A stretch of 64,000 bases of DNA. It comes from Amycolatopsis endophytica (GTDB taxonomy: Bacteria; Actinomycetota; Actinomycetes; Mycobacteriales; Pseudonocardiaceae). The position numbers and the translations under genes are program-made. Below the pieces are notes generated by a model. The model did no database searches. It saw only the letters and a list, made by a program, of their open reading frames with translations, and was not told the origin of the DNA. Positions 20,240 to 28,634 of this stretch are shown piece by piece. Numbering within the stretch: the first letter of the stretch is position 1; every line of letters starts with the position of its first letter. The stretch spans positions 4,588,001 to 4,652,000 of the forward strand of contig NZ_JACCFK010000001.1 in NCBI RefSeq assembly GCF_013410405.1, read 5' to 3'.

Positions 20240-20698
20240 TCAGGGCGTCTCCACCCCGATGTCCTCGAACCACAGCTCCGGGCGCCGCTCGATGAACCCG
20301 GTCATCAGCGACACGCACGCCGGGTCGTCCAGGATCGTGATCCCCACCCCGAGCCCGGCGAGCCAGTCGTGGCCGCCGGAGAAGGTGCGCGCCTCGCCGA
20401 TCACCACGTGCGCCATGCCGAACTGCCGCACCAGGCCGGAGCAGAACCAGCACGGCGACAACGTCGTCACCATCACCGTGTCGCGGTAGTGCGGTCGCCG
20501 GCCGGCGTCGCGGAACGCGGCGGTTTCCGCGTGCATCGACGGGTCGTCGTCCTGGACGCGGCGGTTGTGGCCGCGGCCGAGCAGCTCACCGTCCACAGTG
20601 AACAGCGCCGCCCCGATCGGCACGCCGCCTTCGGACCTGCCGAGCAGCGCCTCTTCGTAGGCGACGGCGAGCAGCGCGCCCGGGTCCGGTTTCAGCAT
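20240..20698 (-). CDS. Nucleoside deaminase (cytidine/deoxycytidylate deaminase fold)
   Basis: Zinc-dependent hydrolytic deaminase of 152 residues. The zinc and proton-shuttle motif HAE is at 56-58 and PCWFC at 82-86 supplies the two zinc cysteines. The organisation (GVPIGAALF, GHNRRVQDDDPSMHAE) matches the cytosine/guanine deaminase branch rather than tRNA adenosine deaminase; the exact base is uncertain. It lies 9 bases downstream of the epoxide hydrolase gene on the same strand and is probably co-transcribed. The 250 bases beyond its 3' end (19987-20239) show no feature. Confidence 0.9.
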   Translation of the reverse strand: MLKPDPGALLAVAYEEALLGRSEGGVPIGAALFTVDGELLGRGHNRRVQDDDPSMHAETAAFRDAGRRPHYRDTVMVTTLSPCWFCSGLVRQFGMAHVVIGEARTFSGGHDWLAGLGVGITILDDPACVSLMTGFIERRPELWFEDIGVETP

Positions 20699-20707
20699 GA
20701 CCCCACC

Positions 20708-21805
20708 TTAAAGCGATCCGAAGAACTCCAGCACGTCCGCGGCCAGCAAGTCGGGCTCCTCCATCGCGGCGAAGTGACCGCCGCGGTCGAACTCCGACCA
20801 GTGCACCACGTTGTTGTCGCGCTCGGCGAGCCGGCGCACCGGGAGCATGAGGTCGTGCGGGAACACCGCGACACCCAGCGGCACTTCGAGGCGCGATCGC
20901 TCGCGCCACGTCCGCCCGGACTCCCGGTACAGGCGCGCCGACGAACCTGCCGTGCCGGTCAGCCAGTAGATCATCACGTTGGTCAGCATCAGGTCGCGGT
21001 CGACCGCGTCCTCCGGAGCGTCGGCGGAATCGGTCCAGTCCTTGAACTTCTCCACGATCCACGCCAGCTGCCCGACGGGAGAGTCGTGCAGACCGTAGGC
21101 CAGCGTCTGCGGCCGCGTCGACTGCTGCTTCATGTACCCGGACAATTCGCGCTGGTACCGCTCCCCGTGCGCGAGGCGCCGCTTCTCCTCGTCGGTGAGC
21201 TCGACCCCGTCCACCGGCACGGTTCCCAGCATGTTGACGTGCACGCCCACCACGTGCGTCGGATCGGAGATCCCCAGCTCGCGGGAGATGGCCGAGCCCC
21301 AGTCGCCGCCCTGCGCGCCGTAGCGCGAGTAGCCCAGGCGCCGCATCAGTTCGGCGAACGCGCGCGCGACGCGCGGCACGTCCCATCCGGTCTCGCCGGT
21401 CGGTCCGGAGAAGCCGTAGCCCGGGATGGCGGGGATGACCAGGTGATGCCGCGCCGACAGGGCCTCCACCACGGGCAGGAACTCCACCACCGAACCGGGC
21501 CAGCCGTGGAGGAGGACCAGCGGCAGCGCGTCCGGATCGGCCGACCGCACGTGCAGGAAGTGAATCCGCTGGCCGTCGATCTCCGTGGTGAACTGGCCGA
21601 GCTCGTTCAGCCGCGCCTCGTGCGCCCGCCAGTCGTAGTCGTGACGCCAGTAGTGGGTCAGTTCCCTGACGTAGTCCAGCGGGATGCCGTAGTCCCAGCC
21701 CACGCCCGGTAGCTGGTCGGGCCAGCGGGTCAGGTCGATGCGGGCGTGCAGATCGTCGAGCTGGGCCTGCGGGATGTCGAGGCGGAACGGGCGGATGTCG
21801 CTCAT
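20708..21805 (-). CDS. Epoxide hydrolase (alpha/beta hydrolase, EHN domain)
   Basis: Hydrolyses an epoxide to a diol, or possibly an ester. The 365-residue protein has the epoxide-hydrolase N-terminal domain (1-110), oxyanion motif HGWPG (100-104), nucleophile Asp168 in GGDWG and the C-terminal His in GGHFAAMEEP. Length and order match microsomal-type bacterial epoxide hydrolases. A 14-bp palindrome lies 30 bases before the start, suggesting control by the neighbouring TetR (21886-22497). Confidence 0.92.
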   Translation of the reverse strand: MSDIRPFRLDIPQAQLDDLHARIDLTRWPDQLPGVGWDYGIPLDYVRELTHYWRHDYDWRAHEARLNELGQFTTEIDGQRIHFLHVRSADPDALPLVLLHGWPGSVVEFLPVVEALSARHHLVIPAIPGYGFSGPTGETGWDVPRVARAFAELMRRLGYSRYGAQGGDWGSAISRELGISDPTHVVGVHVNMLGTVPVDGVELTDEEKRRLAHGERYQRELSGYMKQQSTRPQTLAYGLHDSPVGQLAWIVEKFKDWTDSADAPEDAVDRDLMLTNVMIYWLTGTAGSSARLYRESGRTWRERSRLEVPLGVAVFPHDLMLPVRRLAERDNNVVHWSEFDRGGHFAAMEEPDLLAADVLEFFGSL

Positions 21806-21834
21806 GATCCCACTCTAGAACCGGCGGGAAGGGG

Positions 21835-21848
21835 TGAGCGACCGCTTA
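21835..21848. promoter_or_regulatory. TetR-type operator copy 1 (TGAGCGACCGCTTA)
   Basis: Matches the perfect 14-bp palindrome found at 22566 and 30977 in 12 of 14 positions. It lies between the epoxide hydrolase start (21805) and the 3' end of the TetR gene, in the expected promoter of the epoxide hydrolase-deaminase pair. Confidence 0.6.
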
Positions 21849-21885
21849 GTATGTGCGGTAGGGTGGGGCCGTGGCACCGTCGCTG

Positions 21886-22497
21886 TCAGGGCTGCGCGCC
21901 GAGCATGCGCAGCGTCAGCTCCGCGTACTCGCGGCCGAGCACCTTGGGTGTCTTCCCGGTGCGCTCGGTGTACCAGCGCGCCACGTCGACGCCGAGCGAA
22001 AGGACCGCTCGCGCGGCGATCTTGACGTCGGCGACCACGAACAGCCCCTGGGACACGCCCTCGCTGATCACGTCCCGCACGATCTGCTCGATGCGCCGCC
22101 GCAGATCGGCCACGACCTCGTACTCCTTCTCCGGCAGCGCCTGCAGCTCGTACTGCACGACGCGCGCCACCGTGTGCCGCCGCGCGTGCCAGGCGACGAA
22201 ATCCGCGACGATGCGCCGCATCCGTTCCTGGGGGTCATCAGTGCGCTTCGCGACGTCCTCGACCAGGTCGAGCGTCTGCTGGTGCCCGCTCTTGCTGATC
22301 GCGAACAGCAGCGCGGCCTTCGACGGGAAGTGCACGTACAACGCGGCCGGGCTCATGCCGGCGGCTCCGGCGATGTCGCGCGTGGTCGTGGCGTGGTAGC
22401 CGCGGGCGGCGAAGGACTCGACGCCGGCCAGCATCAGCCGCCGCGCCGCGTCCGGCTGCACCTCCGGCCAGAGTTCGGCGGACAGCGAGATCGTCAT
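21886..22497 (-). CDS. TetR family regulator, divergent from SDR genes
   Basis: 203-residue repressor with the helix-turn-helix in YHATTTRDIAGAAGMSPAA followed by LYVHFPSKAAL. ATG 22497 is chosen because GGAGG lies upstream; the longer open frame back to 22584 runs through the operator. It is divergent from the SDR pair, with a perfect palindrome in the shared promoter (22566-22579) and related palindromes at 21835 and 30977. These define a likely small regulon of acyl-CoA and lipid genes. Confidence 0.9.
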   Translation of the reverse strand: MTISLSAELWPEVQPDAARRLMLAGVESFAARGYHATTTRDIAGAAGMSPAALYVHFPSKAALLFAISKSGHQQTLDLVEDVAKRTDDPQERMRRIVADFVAWHARRHTVARVVQYELQALPEKEYEVVADLRRRIEQIVRDVISEGVSQGLFVVADVKIAARAVLSLGVDVARWYTERTGKTPKVLGREYAELTLRMLGAQP

Positions 22498-22565
22498 GGC
22501 GGAATCCTCCCAGTAGGGAACCGCCTCGCGGGAGACTTGACACGGCGGTCCGGCCGTTCCCATTG

Positions 22566-22579
22566 TAAGCGAGCGCTTA
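22566..22579. promoter_or_regulatory. TetR-type operator copy 2 (TAAGCGAGCGCTTA)
   Basis: A perfect TAAGC/GCTTA palindrome in the divergent promoter between the TetR gene and the SDR at 22608. It is identical over 14 bases to the site at 30977-30990. Confidence 0.75.
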
Positions 22580-22607
22580 GTCAAGGTGGACAGGAGACAG
22601 GAGTCCC

Positions 22608-23363
22608 ATGGTGAACTCGTTCAAGGACCGCGTCGCGATCGTCACCGGGGCGAGCAGGGGCATCGGCCTCGGCATCGCCCGTGAGCTGGTGCAGCGCGGC
22701 GCGCGGGTGTGCATCACCGCCCGGAAGCCGGAGCCGCTGGCCGACGCGGTGAACGAGCTGGGCGGACCCGGTGTCGCGATCGCGGTGCCCGGCAAGGCCG
22801 ACGACGCGGCGCACCAGGACGAGGCCGTCGCGAAGACGGTCGAGACGTTCGGCCGGCTGGACATGCTGGTCAACAACACCGGTATCAACCCGGTCTACGG
22901 GCCGATCCTGGACGTCGACCCCGAGGCCGCGGCGAAGATCTTCGCCGTCAACGTGCTGTCGCCGCTGGCCTGGCTGCGGAAGGCACGGGACGCCTGGATG
23001 GGTGAGCACGGCGGCTCGGTCGTCAACCTCGCCTCCATCGCCGGGCTGCGCGCCTCGCCCGGGATCGGCATGTACGGCGTGAGCAAGGCAGCCGTGATCC
23101 GGATGACGCAGGAGCTGGCGGTCGAGCTGGGCCCGAAGATCCGGGTCAACGCCGTCGCACCGGCGGTGGTGAAGACCAAGTTCGCCACCGCGCTCTATGA
23201 GGGCCGTGAGGAGGAAGTTTCCGCCGCGTACCCGATGAAGCGGCTCGGTGTGCCGGAGGACGTCGCGGGCGCGGTCGCGTTCCTGCTGTCCGAGGAGGCC
23301 GGGTGGATCACCGGCCAGACGGTCGTGCTGGACGGCGGGGTCTCGCTGGGAGGCGGGCTGTGA
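22608..23363 (+). CDS. SDR family oxidoreductase
   Basis: NAD(P)-dependent short-chain dehydrogenase of 251 residues. The cofactor loop TGASRGIG is at 13-20, the structural NNTG motif follows (usually NNAG), and the catalytic Ser and YGVSK are near residues 144 and 157-161. The C-terminal ITGQTVVLDGG is typical of FabG-like SDRs. It overlaps the next SDR gene by four bases, so two reductases or dehydrogenases are co-expressed under the divergent TetR. Confidence 0.92.
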   Translation: MVNSFKDRVAIVTGASRGIGLGIARELVQRGARVCITARKPEPLADAVNELGGPGVAIAVPGKADDAAHQDEAVAKTVETFGRLDMLVNNTGINPVYGPILDVDPEAAAKIFAVNVLSPLAWLRKARDAWMGEHGGSVVNLASIAGLRASPGIGMYGVSKAAVIRMTQELAVELGPKIRVNAVAPAVVKTKFATALYEGREEEVSAAYPMKRLGVPEDVAGAVAFLLSEEAGWITGQTVVLDGGVSLGGGL

Positions 23364-24145
23364 GCTTCTCGCTGGAAGGTGCCGGTGTCGTGATCACCGG
23401 CGGTGGCGGCGGGATCGGCGCGGCACTGGCCCGGCGGTTCGCGGCCCAGGGCGCGCGGATCGTGCTGGCCGACCTCGATGCCGCGGCCGTCGAGGCGGTG
23501 GCCGGCGAGGTCGGTGGTGTCGCGATCGCCGGTGATGCGGCCGGTGTGGACGGTGTCGCTGCACTGATCTCGCGGGCGACCGAGGAGCTGGGCGCGATCG
23601 ATTTGTACTGCGCCAACGCCGGGATCGCCCCGCACGGCGGGCCGGAGTCACCGGAGGAGGTGTGGGCGCGGGCGTGGGACGTGAACGTGATGGCACACGT
23701 GCGGGCGGCTCACCGGTTGTTGCCCGGCTGGCTGGAGCGTGGCCGGGGCCGGTTCCTGGCGACGGTGTCCGCGGCGGGGTTGTTGACCAGCCTGGGTTCG
23801 GCGCCGTACTCGGTGACCAAGCACGGGGCGCTGGCGTTCGCGGAGTGGCTGAGCGCGACCTACCGGCACCGGGGCGTCACGGTGCAGGCGGTCTGCCCGC
23901 AGGGGGTGAAGACGAACATGCTGGCCGCGACGGGCACCGGCGGTCAGCTGATCATGGGCGCCTCGGCGATCGAACCGTCGCAGGTGGCGGACAGCGTGAT
24001 CGAGGGGTTCGCGGACGACCGGTTCCTGATCCTGCCGCACCCGGAGGTCGCCGAGTACTACGCGACGCGGGCCACGCAGACCGACCGGTGGCTGGGCGGG
24101 ATGAACAAGCTGCAGCGCAAGGTGGAGCAGGCCCTGGCCGAGTGA
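23360..24145 (+). CDS. SDR family oxidoreductase
   Basis: 261-residue short-chain dehydrogenase with cofactor loop TGGGGGIG (13-20), NAGIAPHGG and the active-site YSVTK. The C-terminal third (after QAVCPQGVKTNM) is of the extended actinobacterial type with a Trp-Leu-rich end. GTG 23360 overlaps the preceding stop. A different substrate from the first SDR is likely given low similarity outside the Rossmann motifs. Confidence 0.92.
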   Translation: MSFSLEGAGVVITGGGGGIGAALARRFAAQGARIVLADLDAAAVEAVAGEVGGVAIAGDAAGVDGVAALISRATEELGAIDLYCANAGIAPHGGPESPEEVWARAWDVNVMAHVRAAHRLLPGWLERGRGRFLATVSAAGLLTSLGSAPYSVTKHGALAFAEWLSATYRHRGVTVQAVCPQGVKTNMLAATGTGGQLIMGASAIEPSQVADSVIEGFADDRFLILPHPEVAEYYATRATQTDRWLGGMNKLQRKVEQALAE

Positions 24146-24182
24146 CGCCCGGTTATGCTGTGGCGGCGACGAAGGGATGCGG

Positions 24183-24758
24183 ATGACCGAGGAACCGGTG
24201 CCGGCGCGTCTGTTGTCGGTGGCGACGCGGTTGTTCGCGGAGCGGGGGTTCGACCGCACCTCGGTGCAGGAAATCGTCGCCACGGCGGGCGTCACCAAGG
24301 GCGCGATGTACCATTACTTCGGTTCCAAGGACGATTTGCTGCACGAGATCTACAGTCGTGTGCTGCGCCTGCAGACCGAGCAACTGGAGAGGGTCGTCCA
24401 CAATGGCCGGACGGTGACGCAGCGCCTGCGCTCGGCGGCTTTGGACGTCGTCGTGAGCAGCATCGAAAACCTGGACGACACCACGGTTTTCTTCCAGTCG
24501 ATGCACCAGCTCAGCCCCGAGAAGCGCAAAGCGGTGCGGGCGGAGCGGCGGCGGTATCATGTGCTGTTCCGCTCACTGATCGAGGAAGGCCAGCGCGAGG
24601 GCGTCTTCCGGGCGGACAAACCGGCGGACATCGTGGTGGACTTCTTCTTCGGTTCCGTGCACCACCTGAGCGTCTGGTACCGGGCCGATGGGCGGTTGAG
24701 CGCCCAGGAGGTCGGCGCCCATTACGCCGACTTGCTGGTGACTTCGCTGCGCCCATGA
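24183..24758 (+). CDS. TetR family regulator
   Basis: 191-residue repressor with the helix-turn-helix in FDRTSVQEIVATAGVTKGAM followed by YHYFGSKDDLL, and a FadR/TetR_C-like effector domain. ATG 24183 is preferred over ATG 24177 because GAAGGG is too close to the latter. It follows the SDR pair by 37 bases on the same strand, so it may be part of that transcript. Confidence 0.9.
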   Translation: MTEEPVPARLLSVATRLFAERGFDRTSVQEIVATAGVTKGAMYHYFGSKDDLLHEIYSRVLRLQTEQLERVVHNGRTVTQRLRSAALDVVVSSIENLDDTTVFFQSMHQLSPEKRKAVRAERRRYHVLFRSLIEEGQREGVFRADKPADIVVDFFFGSVHHLSVWYRADGRLSAQEVGAHYADLLVTSLRP

Positions 24759-24992
24759 CCGGCGGCGCACACCACCCAGCGACCCCTCACGAAGGTGAGA
24801 TGACCGGACAGTCCCTCGATCTCTGAACCCGCGCTTCGCTCGGCGAGGTGACGGCTGGGCGCGTCGGCGTCGAGCAGTCGGTCGCCTTGGGTTCGACCGC
24901 CCCCGCCCCTCCTCGCGGATTCGGCTTGGGATGAGGGGCGGGGGAGGTCTGGGCCGGTCGGTTTTCGGCTTGCGTTGCCCGCCGCCGCTCGC

Positions 24993-25098
24993 CGGGAGCG
25001 GCCAACACGCTGCCGGGAGCGGCCAACACGGCGTGGCGCCGTGTTGGCCGCTCCGGTCGCCGTGTTTGCTGTTGCGGTGGGCGTGTTGGCTGTTCCGG
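24993..25098. repeat. 21-bp repeat array A, head-to-head copies
   Basis: Two direct units starting CGGGAGCGGCCAACACG (24993-25013, 25014-25034) are followed by three units in opposite orientation (25036-25056, 25057-25077, 25078-25098), all exactly 21 bases. Facing copies can pair into a long hairpin of GGAGCGGCCAACACGGCG type. The array lies between convergent genes, so it may double as a terminator. The rest of the gap 24759-25130 holds no recognisable gene. The same repeat family occurs at 43490-43620. Confidence 0.85.
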
Positions 25099-25130
25099 GG
25101 CGGTGGGGCCACTGCCCCGAGCGTGGGGGG

Positions 25131-26231
25131 TCAGGCGGGTGGGAGGTTCACCAAGTCCGCCAAAGCCGCCCGGTGGCGGCCGGGTGTGCCCAGTGCCAGT
25201 TCGGAGCTCTTGGCGCGTTTCAGGTACAGGTGGGCGGGGTGTTCCCAGGTCATGCCGATACCGCCGTGCAGTTGCACGGCCTGCTCGGCCGCGTGGAGGG
25301 CCACCGTCGAGCAGGTGGAGGCGGCGACGGCCACTGCGACGGGGACATCGTCGATCCCGGTGGCGAGTGCGTCGGCGGCGTAGCGGGCCGTGGCGCGGGC
25401 CGAGACGATTTCCAGGTACAGGTCCGCCAACCGGTGCTTGAGGGCCTGGAACGAGCCCACTGGGCGGCCGAACTGGTAGCGCTGCTTCAAGTACGCGACC
25501 GTTTCGTCCAGGCACCATTGGGCGACGCCGACCTGTTCCGACGCCAGCAAACCCGCGCCGACCAGCAGCGTCTGCCGCAGGACGGCCTCGGCGTCGGTGC
25601 CGCTGGCCAGGAGGCGGGAAGGGGCGTTGTCGAGCGAGACGTCGGCCAGGCGGCGGGTCAGGTCCAAGGATACCGCCTCGGTGACCGTCGCCGCGGCCTT
25701 CTCCACGACGTACAGACCTGGACCGTCCGGGCCGACGGCGGGCACGATCAGCACGTCCGCTGCGGAAGCATCGGCCACCGTGCGGACCGCGCCGCTCAGC
25801 GCGCCCTCGGTGTTGGCCTCGACCCCGCCGGGGAAACCAGTGCCGGGGGCGGAAGTCAGCGGCACGGCCAGCGCACCGATCAGCTCACCGCCCGCCAAGC
25901 GCGGCAACAACTCCGCGTCACCGGCAGCCAGCAACGCCGACGTGGCCAGCACCGCGCTCCCGAGGAACGGCACCGGCGCCACCGACCGGCCCAGCTCCTC
26001 CATCACCACCGCCACCTCGCGGTACGACGCGCCCTGCCCGCCCAGCGACTCCGGCACCGCGAGCCCGGCCAGGCCGAGGTCGGTGGCCAGCGTGCGCCAC
26101 AGTTTCAGATCGTAGGGCTCGGCGCTCTCGGTCCGGGCCAGGACCGACGTGAAACCGGCCTGGTCGGTCAGGAGATCGCGCACGCTCGCGCGCAGGTCCT
26201 CCTCGACCTCGGAGTACAGCAGATCACTCAC
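25131..26231 (-). CDS. Acyl-CoA dehydrogenase
   Basis: 366-residue flavoprotein of the short, divergent FadE type that usually pairs with a second subunit. The N-terminal helical domain and VPESLGGQGASY are present, but the middle FxxTEP region is reduced to LAVPLTSAPG. The C-terminal half keeps FGRPVGSFQALKHRLADLY and QLHGGIGMTWEHP. The weak flavin motif suggests a heteromeric dehydrogenase with the gene just upstream. GTG 26231 overlaps that gene's stop by four bases. Last gene of the leftward operon. Confidence 0.92.
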   Translation of the reverse strand: MSDLLYSEVEEDLRASVRDLLTDQAGFTSVLARTESAEPYDLKLWRTLATDLGLAGLAVPESLGGQGASYREVAVVMEELGRSVAPVPFLGSAVLATSALLAAGDAELLPRLAGGELIGALAVPLTSAPGTGFPGGVEANTEGALSGAVRTVADASAADVLIVPAVGPDGPGLYVVEKAAATVTEAVSLDLTRRLADVSLDNAPSRLLASGTDAEAVLRQTLLVGAGLLASEQVGVAQWCLDETVAYLKQRYQFGRPVGSFQALKHRLADLYLEIVSARATARYAADALATGIDDVPVAVAVAASTCSTVALHAAEQAVQLHGGIGMTWEHPAHLYLKRAKSSELALGTPGRHRAALADLVNLPPA

Positions 26232-27415
26232 CGCGGCAGGTCCTTCCACGCGACGTCCTTGTCCACCCGCGGTTCGGACGGCAGCCCGAGCACGCGTTCG
26301 GAGATGATGTTGCGCAGCACCTCGGAGGTGCCGCCCTCGATGGAGTTGCCCTTCGCCCGCAGGTACCGGTAACCAGGGCCGCGCCCCAGCATGTCCACCT
26401 TCTCCGGCCTGCGCAACGTCCAGTCGTCGTACCGCAGACCGTCCTCACCGGACAGTTCGATTTCCAGTCCGGTCAGCGCCTGCTGCAGGTTCGCGAACGC
26501 CAGCTTCATCGCCGAACCCTCCGGGCCGGGCGCGCCGACCGCGAGCTGCTGGCGCAACCGCGTCCCCGCCAGGCGCGCCGCCTCCGCCTCGACCCACAGT
26601 TTCAGCAACCGGTCGTGCAACTCCGGCGTCCGCAGCTCCGGACGGTCCCGCCACGTCTTTGAAACCATCCCGATGAGACCGCCCTCGCGCGGGATCGCGT
26701 TGCCGCCGATCGCCACGCGCTCGTTCATCAGCGTCGTCTGCGCGACCTTCCAGCCCTCGCCGACCGCGCCGAGACGGTTCGCGTCCGGGATCCGCACCCC
26801 GGACAGGAACACCTCGTTGAACTCGGCCTCACCGGTCAGCTGCCGCAGCGGCCGCACCTCGACACCCGGGTCCGTCATATCGCAGATGAAGTACGTCATG
26901 CCCTGGTGTTTGGGCACATCCGGGTTGGACCGGGTGACCAGGATCGCGAACCGGGCGATGTGCGCGACCGAGGTCCACACCTTCTGCCCGTTGACCACCC
27001 ACGAGTCACCGTCCTGGACGGCGCGGGTGCCCAGCGCGGCGAGGTCGGATCCGGCGCCCGGCTCGCTGAACAGCTGGCACCACACCTCCTCGCCCGTCCA
27101 CAATGGACGCAGATAGCGCTTCTTCTGTTCCTCCGTACCGAACCGCAGGATCGTCGGCGCGGCCATGCCGAGACCGATGCCGATCCGGCGCGGGTTGTTG
27201 TCCGGCGCGCCCGCCTTCGCCAGCTCGGCCTCGACCACGTTCTGCAGCTCGCGCGGCGCGTCCAGCCCGCCGAGGCCGGCCGGGTAGTGCACCCAGGCCA
27301 GTCCGGCGTCGAACCGTGCCCGCAGGAACTCCAGCCGCTCGGTGCTCGCGGGCGGGTGGGCGGCGAGCAGGTCGGCCACCCGCGCCCGCAGGTCGTCGGC
27401 GGTCAGGGTGCTCAT
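26228..27415 (-). CDS. Acyl-CoA dehydrogenase
   Basis: 395-residue flavoprotein with FSEPGAGSDLAAL, WVVNGQKVWTS, a long helical C-terminal domain and GNSIEGGTSEVLRNI, whose Glu lies in the classical base region. It has the composition of mycobacterial FadE proteins that form alpha2beta2 heterotetramers in sterol and branched-acid degradation. The ATG at 27415 overlaps the upstream stop (ATGA) and its own stop overlaps the next start, so stoichiometric co-translation with the neighbouring dehydrogenase is likely. Confidence 0.94.
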   Translation of the reverse strand: MSTLTADDLRARVADLLAAHPPASTERLEFLRARFDAGLAWVHYPAGLGGLDAPRELQNVVEAELAKAGAPDNNPRRIGIGLGMAAPTILRFGTEEQKKRYLRPLWTGEEVWCQLFSEPGAGSDLAALGTRAVQDGDSWVVNGQKVWTSVAHIARFAILVTRSNPDVPKHQGMTYFICDMTDPGVEVRPLRQLTGEAEFNEVFLSGVRIPDANRLGAVGEGWKVAQTTLMNERVAIGGNAIPREGGLIGMVSKTWRDRPELRTPELHDRLLKLWVEAEAARLAGTRLRQQLAVGAPGPEGSAMKLAFANLQQALTGLEIELSGEDGLRYDDWTLRRPEKVDMLGRGPGYRYLRAKGNSIEGGTSEVLRNIISERVLGLPSEPRVDKDVAWKDLPR

Positions 27416-28632
27416 CGGGCCTCCGATCGGTACTTCTTGAGCTCGCGGTGGGCGAGCGAGCGCTTGTGGACCTCGTCCGGGCCGTCGGCGAACCGCAGCG
27501 TGCGGATCCCCGCCCACATCTCGGCCAGCGGGAAGTCCTGGGACAACCCGCCCGCGCCGTGCGCCTGGATCGCCTTGTCCAGGATCCACTCGACGGTCTT
27601 CGGGGTGGCGATCTTGATCGACTGGATCTCGGTGTGCGCGCCGCGGTTGCCGGCGGTGTCCATCAGCCACGCCGTCTTGAGCACCAGCAACCGTAGCTGC
27701 TCGACCTTCACCCGCGATTCGGCGATCCAGTCCTGCACCACGCCCTGCTCGGCGATGGGCTTGCCGAACGTGGACCGGCTCAGCGTCCGGCGGCACATCA
27801 TCTCGATCGCGCGCTCGGCGATGCCGATCGAGCGCATGCAGTGGTGGATCCGGCCGGGCCCCAGCCGTGCCTGGGCGATGGCGAACCCGTCGCCCTCCTC
27901 GCCGATCAGGTTGTCGGCGGGCACCCGCACCTCGTCGAAGACCACCTCGGCGTGCCCGCCGTGCGAGCCGTCGTCGTAGCCGAAGACGTGCATGCCGCGC
28001 TTGACGTGCACGCCCGGCGTGTCCCGCGGCACCAGGATCTGGCTCTGCTGCCGGTGCGGTGCGGCGTCCGGATCGGTCTTGCCCATCACGATGAAGATCC
28101 GGCAGTTCGGGTTCATCGCGCCGGTGATGTAGAACTTGCGGCCGGTGATGACGTAGGAGTCCCCGTCGCGGCGGATGCTGGTCCCGATGTTGCGCGCGTC
28201 GGAGGAGGCCACGTCCGGCTCGGTCATCGCGAACGCCGAGCGGATCTCGCCGTCCAGCAGCGGTTGCAGCCACTGCTTACGCTGCTGCTCGGTGCCGAAC
28301 ATCGACAGCACTTCCATGTTCCCGGTGTCCGGCGCGGCACAGTTGAGCGCGATCGGCGCCAGGCTGGGGCTGCGGCCGGTGATCTCGGCCAGCGGCGCGT
28401 ACTGCAGGTTCGTGAGTCCGACACCGTGCTCGCCCGGCAGGAAGAAGTTCCACAGGCCGCGCTTGCGTGCCTCGGCCTTGAGGTCCTCGACGACCGGCGG
28501 GAACGTCCACTCGTTCTCGCGCTCGGCGAGCTGCTCCTCGTAGACCTGCTCGGCGGGGTAGATGTGGGAGTCCATGAACTCGAGGAGCTTCTCGCGCAGT
28601 TCCTCGGTCTTGGCGTCGTAGGCGAAATCCAT
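27412..28632 (-). CDS. Acyl-CoA dehydrogenase
   Basis: 406-residue flavoprotein of long-chain/ACAD10-11 type. Landmarks: FAMTEPDVASSDARNI, YVITGRKFYITGAMN, FGKPIAEQGVVQDWI and IQAHGAGGLSQDFPLAEM. It is encoded two bases after an aminoglycoside-phosphotransferase-like gene. In animals the two domains are fused in ACAD10/11, so the adjacency is functionally meaningful: the kinase-like protein may phosphorylate a 4-hydroxyacyl-CoA before dehydrogenase-dependent conversion (inference). Confidence 0.95.
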   Translation of the reverse strand: MDFAYDAKTEELREKLLEFMDSHIYPAEQVYEEQLAERENEWTFPPVVEDLKAEARKRGLWNFFLPGEHGVGLTNLQYAPLAEITGRSPSLAPIALNCAAPDTGNMEVLSMFGTEQQRKQWLQPLLDGEIRSAFAMTEPDVASSDARNIGTSIRRDGDSYVITGRKFYITGAMNPNCRIFIVMGKTDPDAAPHRQQSQILVPRDTPGVHVKRGMHVFGYDDGSHGGHAEVVFDEVRVPADNLIGEEGDGFAIAQARLGPGRIHHCMRSIGIAERAIEMMCRRTLSRSTFGKPIAEQGVVQDWIAESRVKVEQLRLLVLKTAWLMDTAGNRGAHTEIQSIKIATPKTVEWILDKAIQAHGAGGLSQDFPLAEMWAGIRTLRFADGPDEVHKRSLAHRELKKYRSEAR

Positions 28633-28634
28633 GA

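Noticed and set aside
20111..21712. 533-codon plus-strand frame over the deaminase and epoxide hydrolase genes
   Set aside because: The minus strand encodes two well-supported enzymes with full active sites; the plus frame is a shadow.
24759..24990. Possible gene between the TetR gene and repeat array A
   Set aside because: Short frames only, no ribosome binding site and no recognisable domain.
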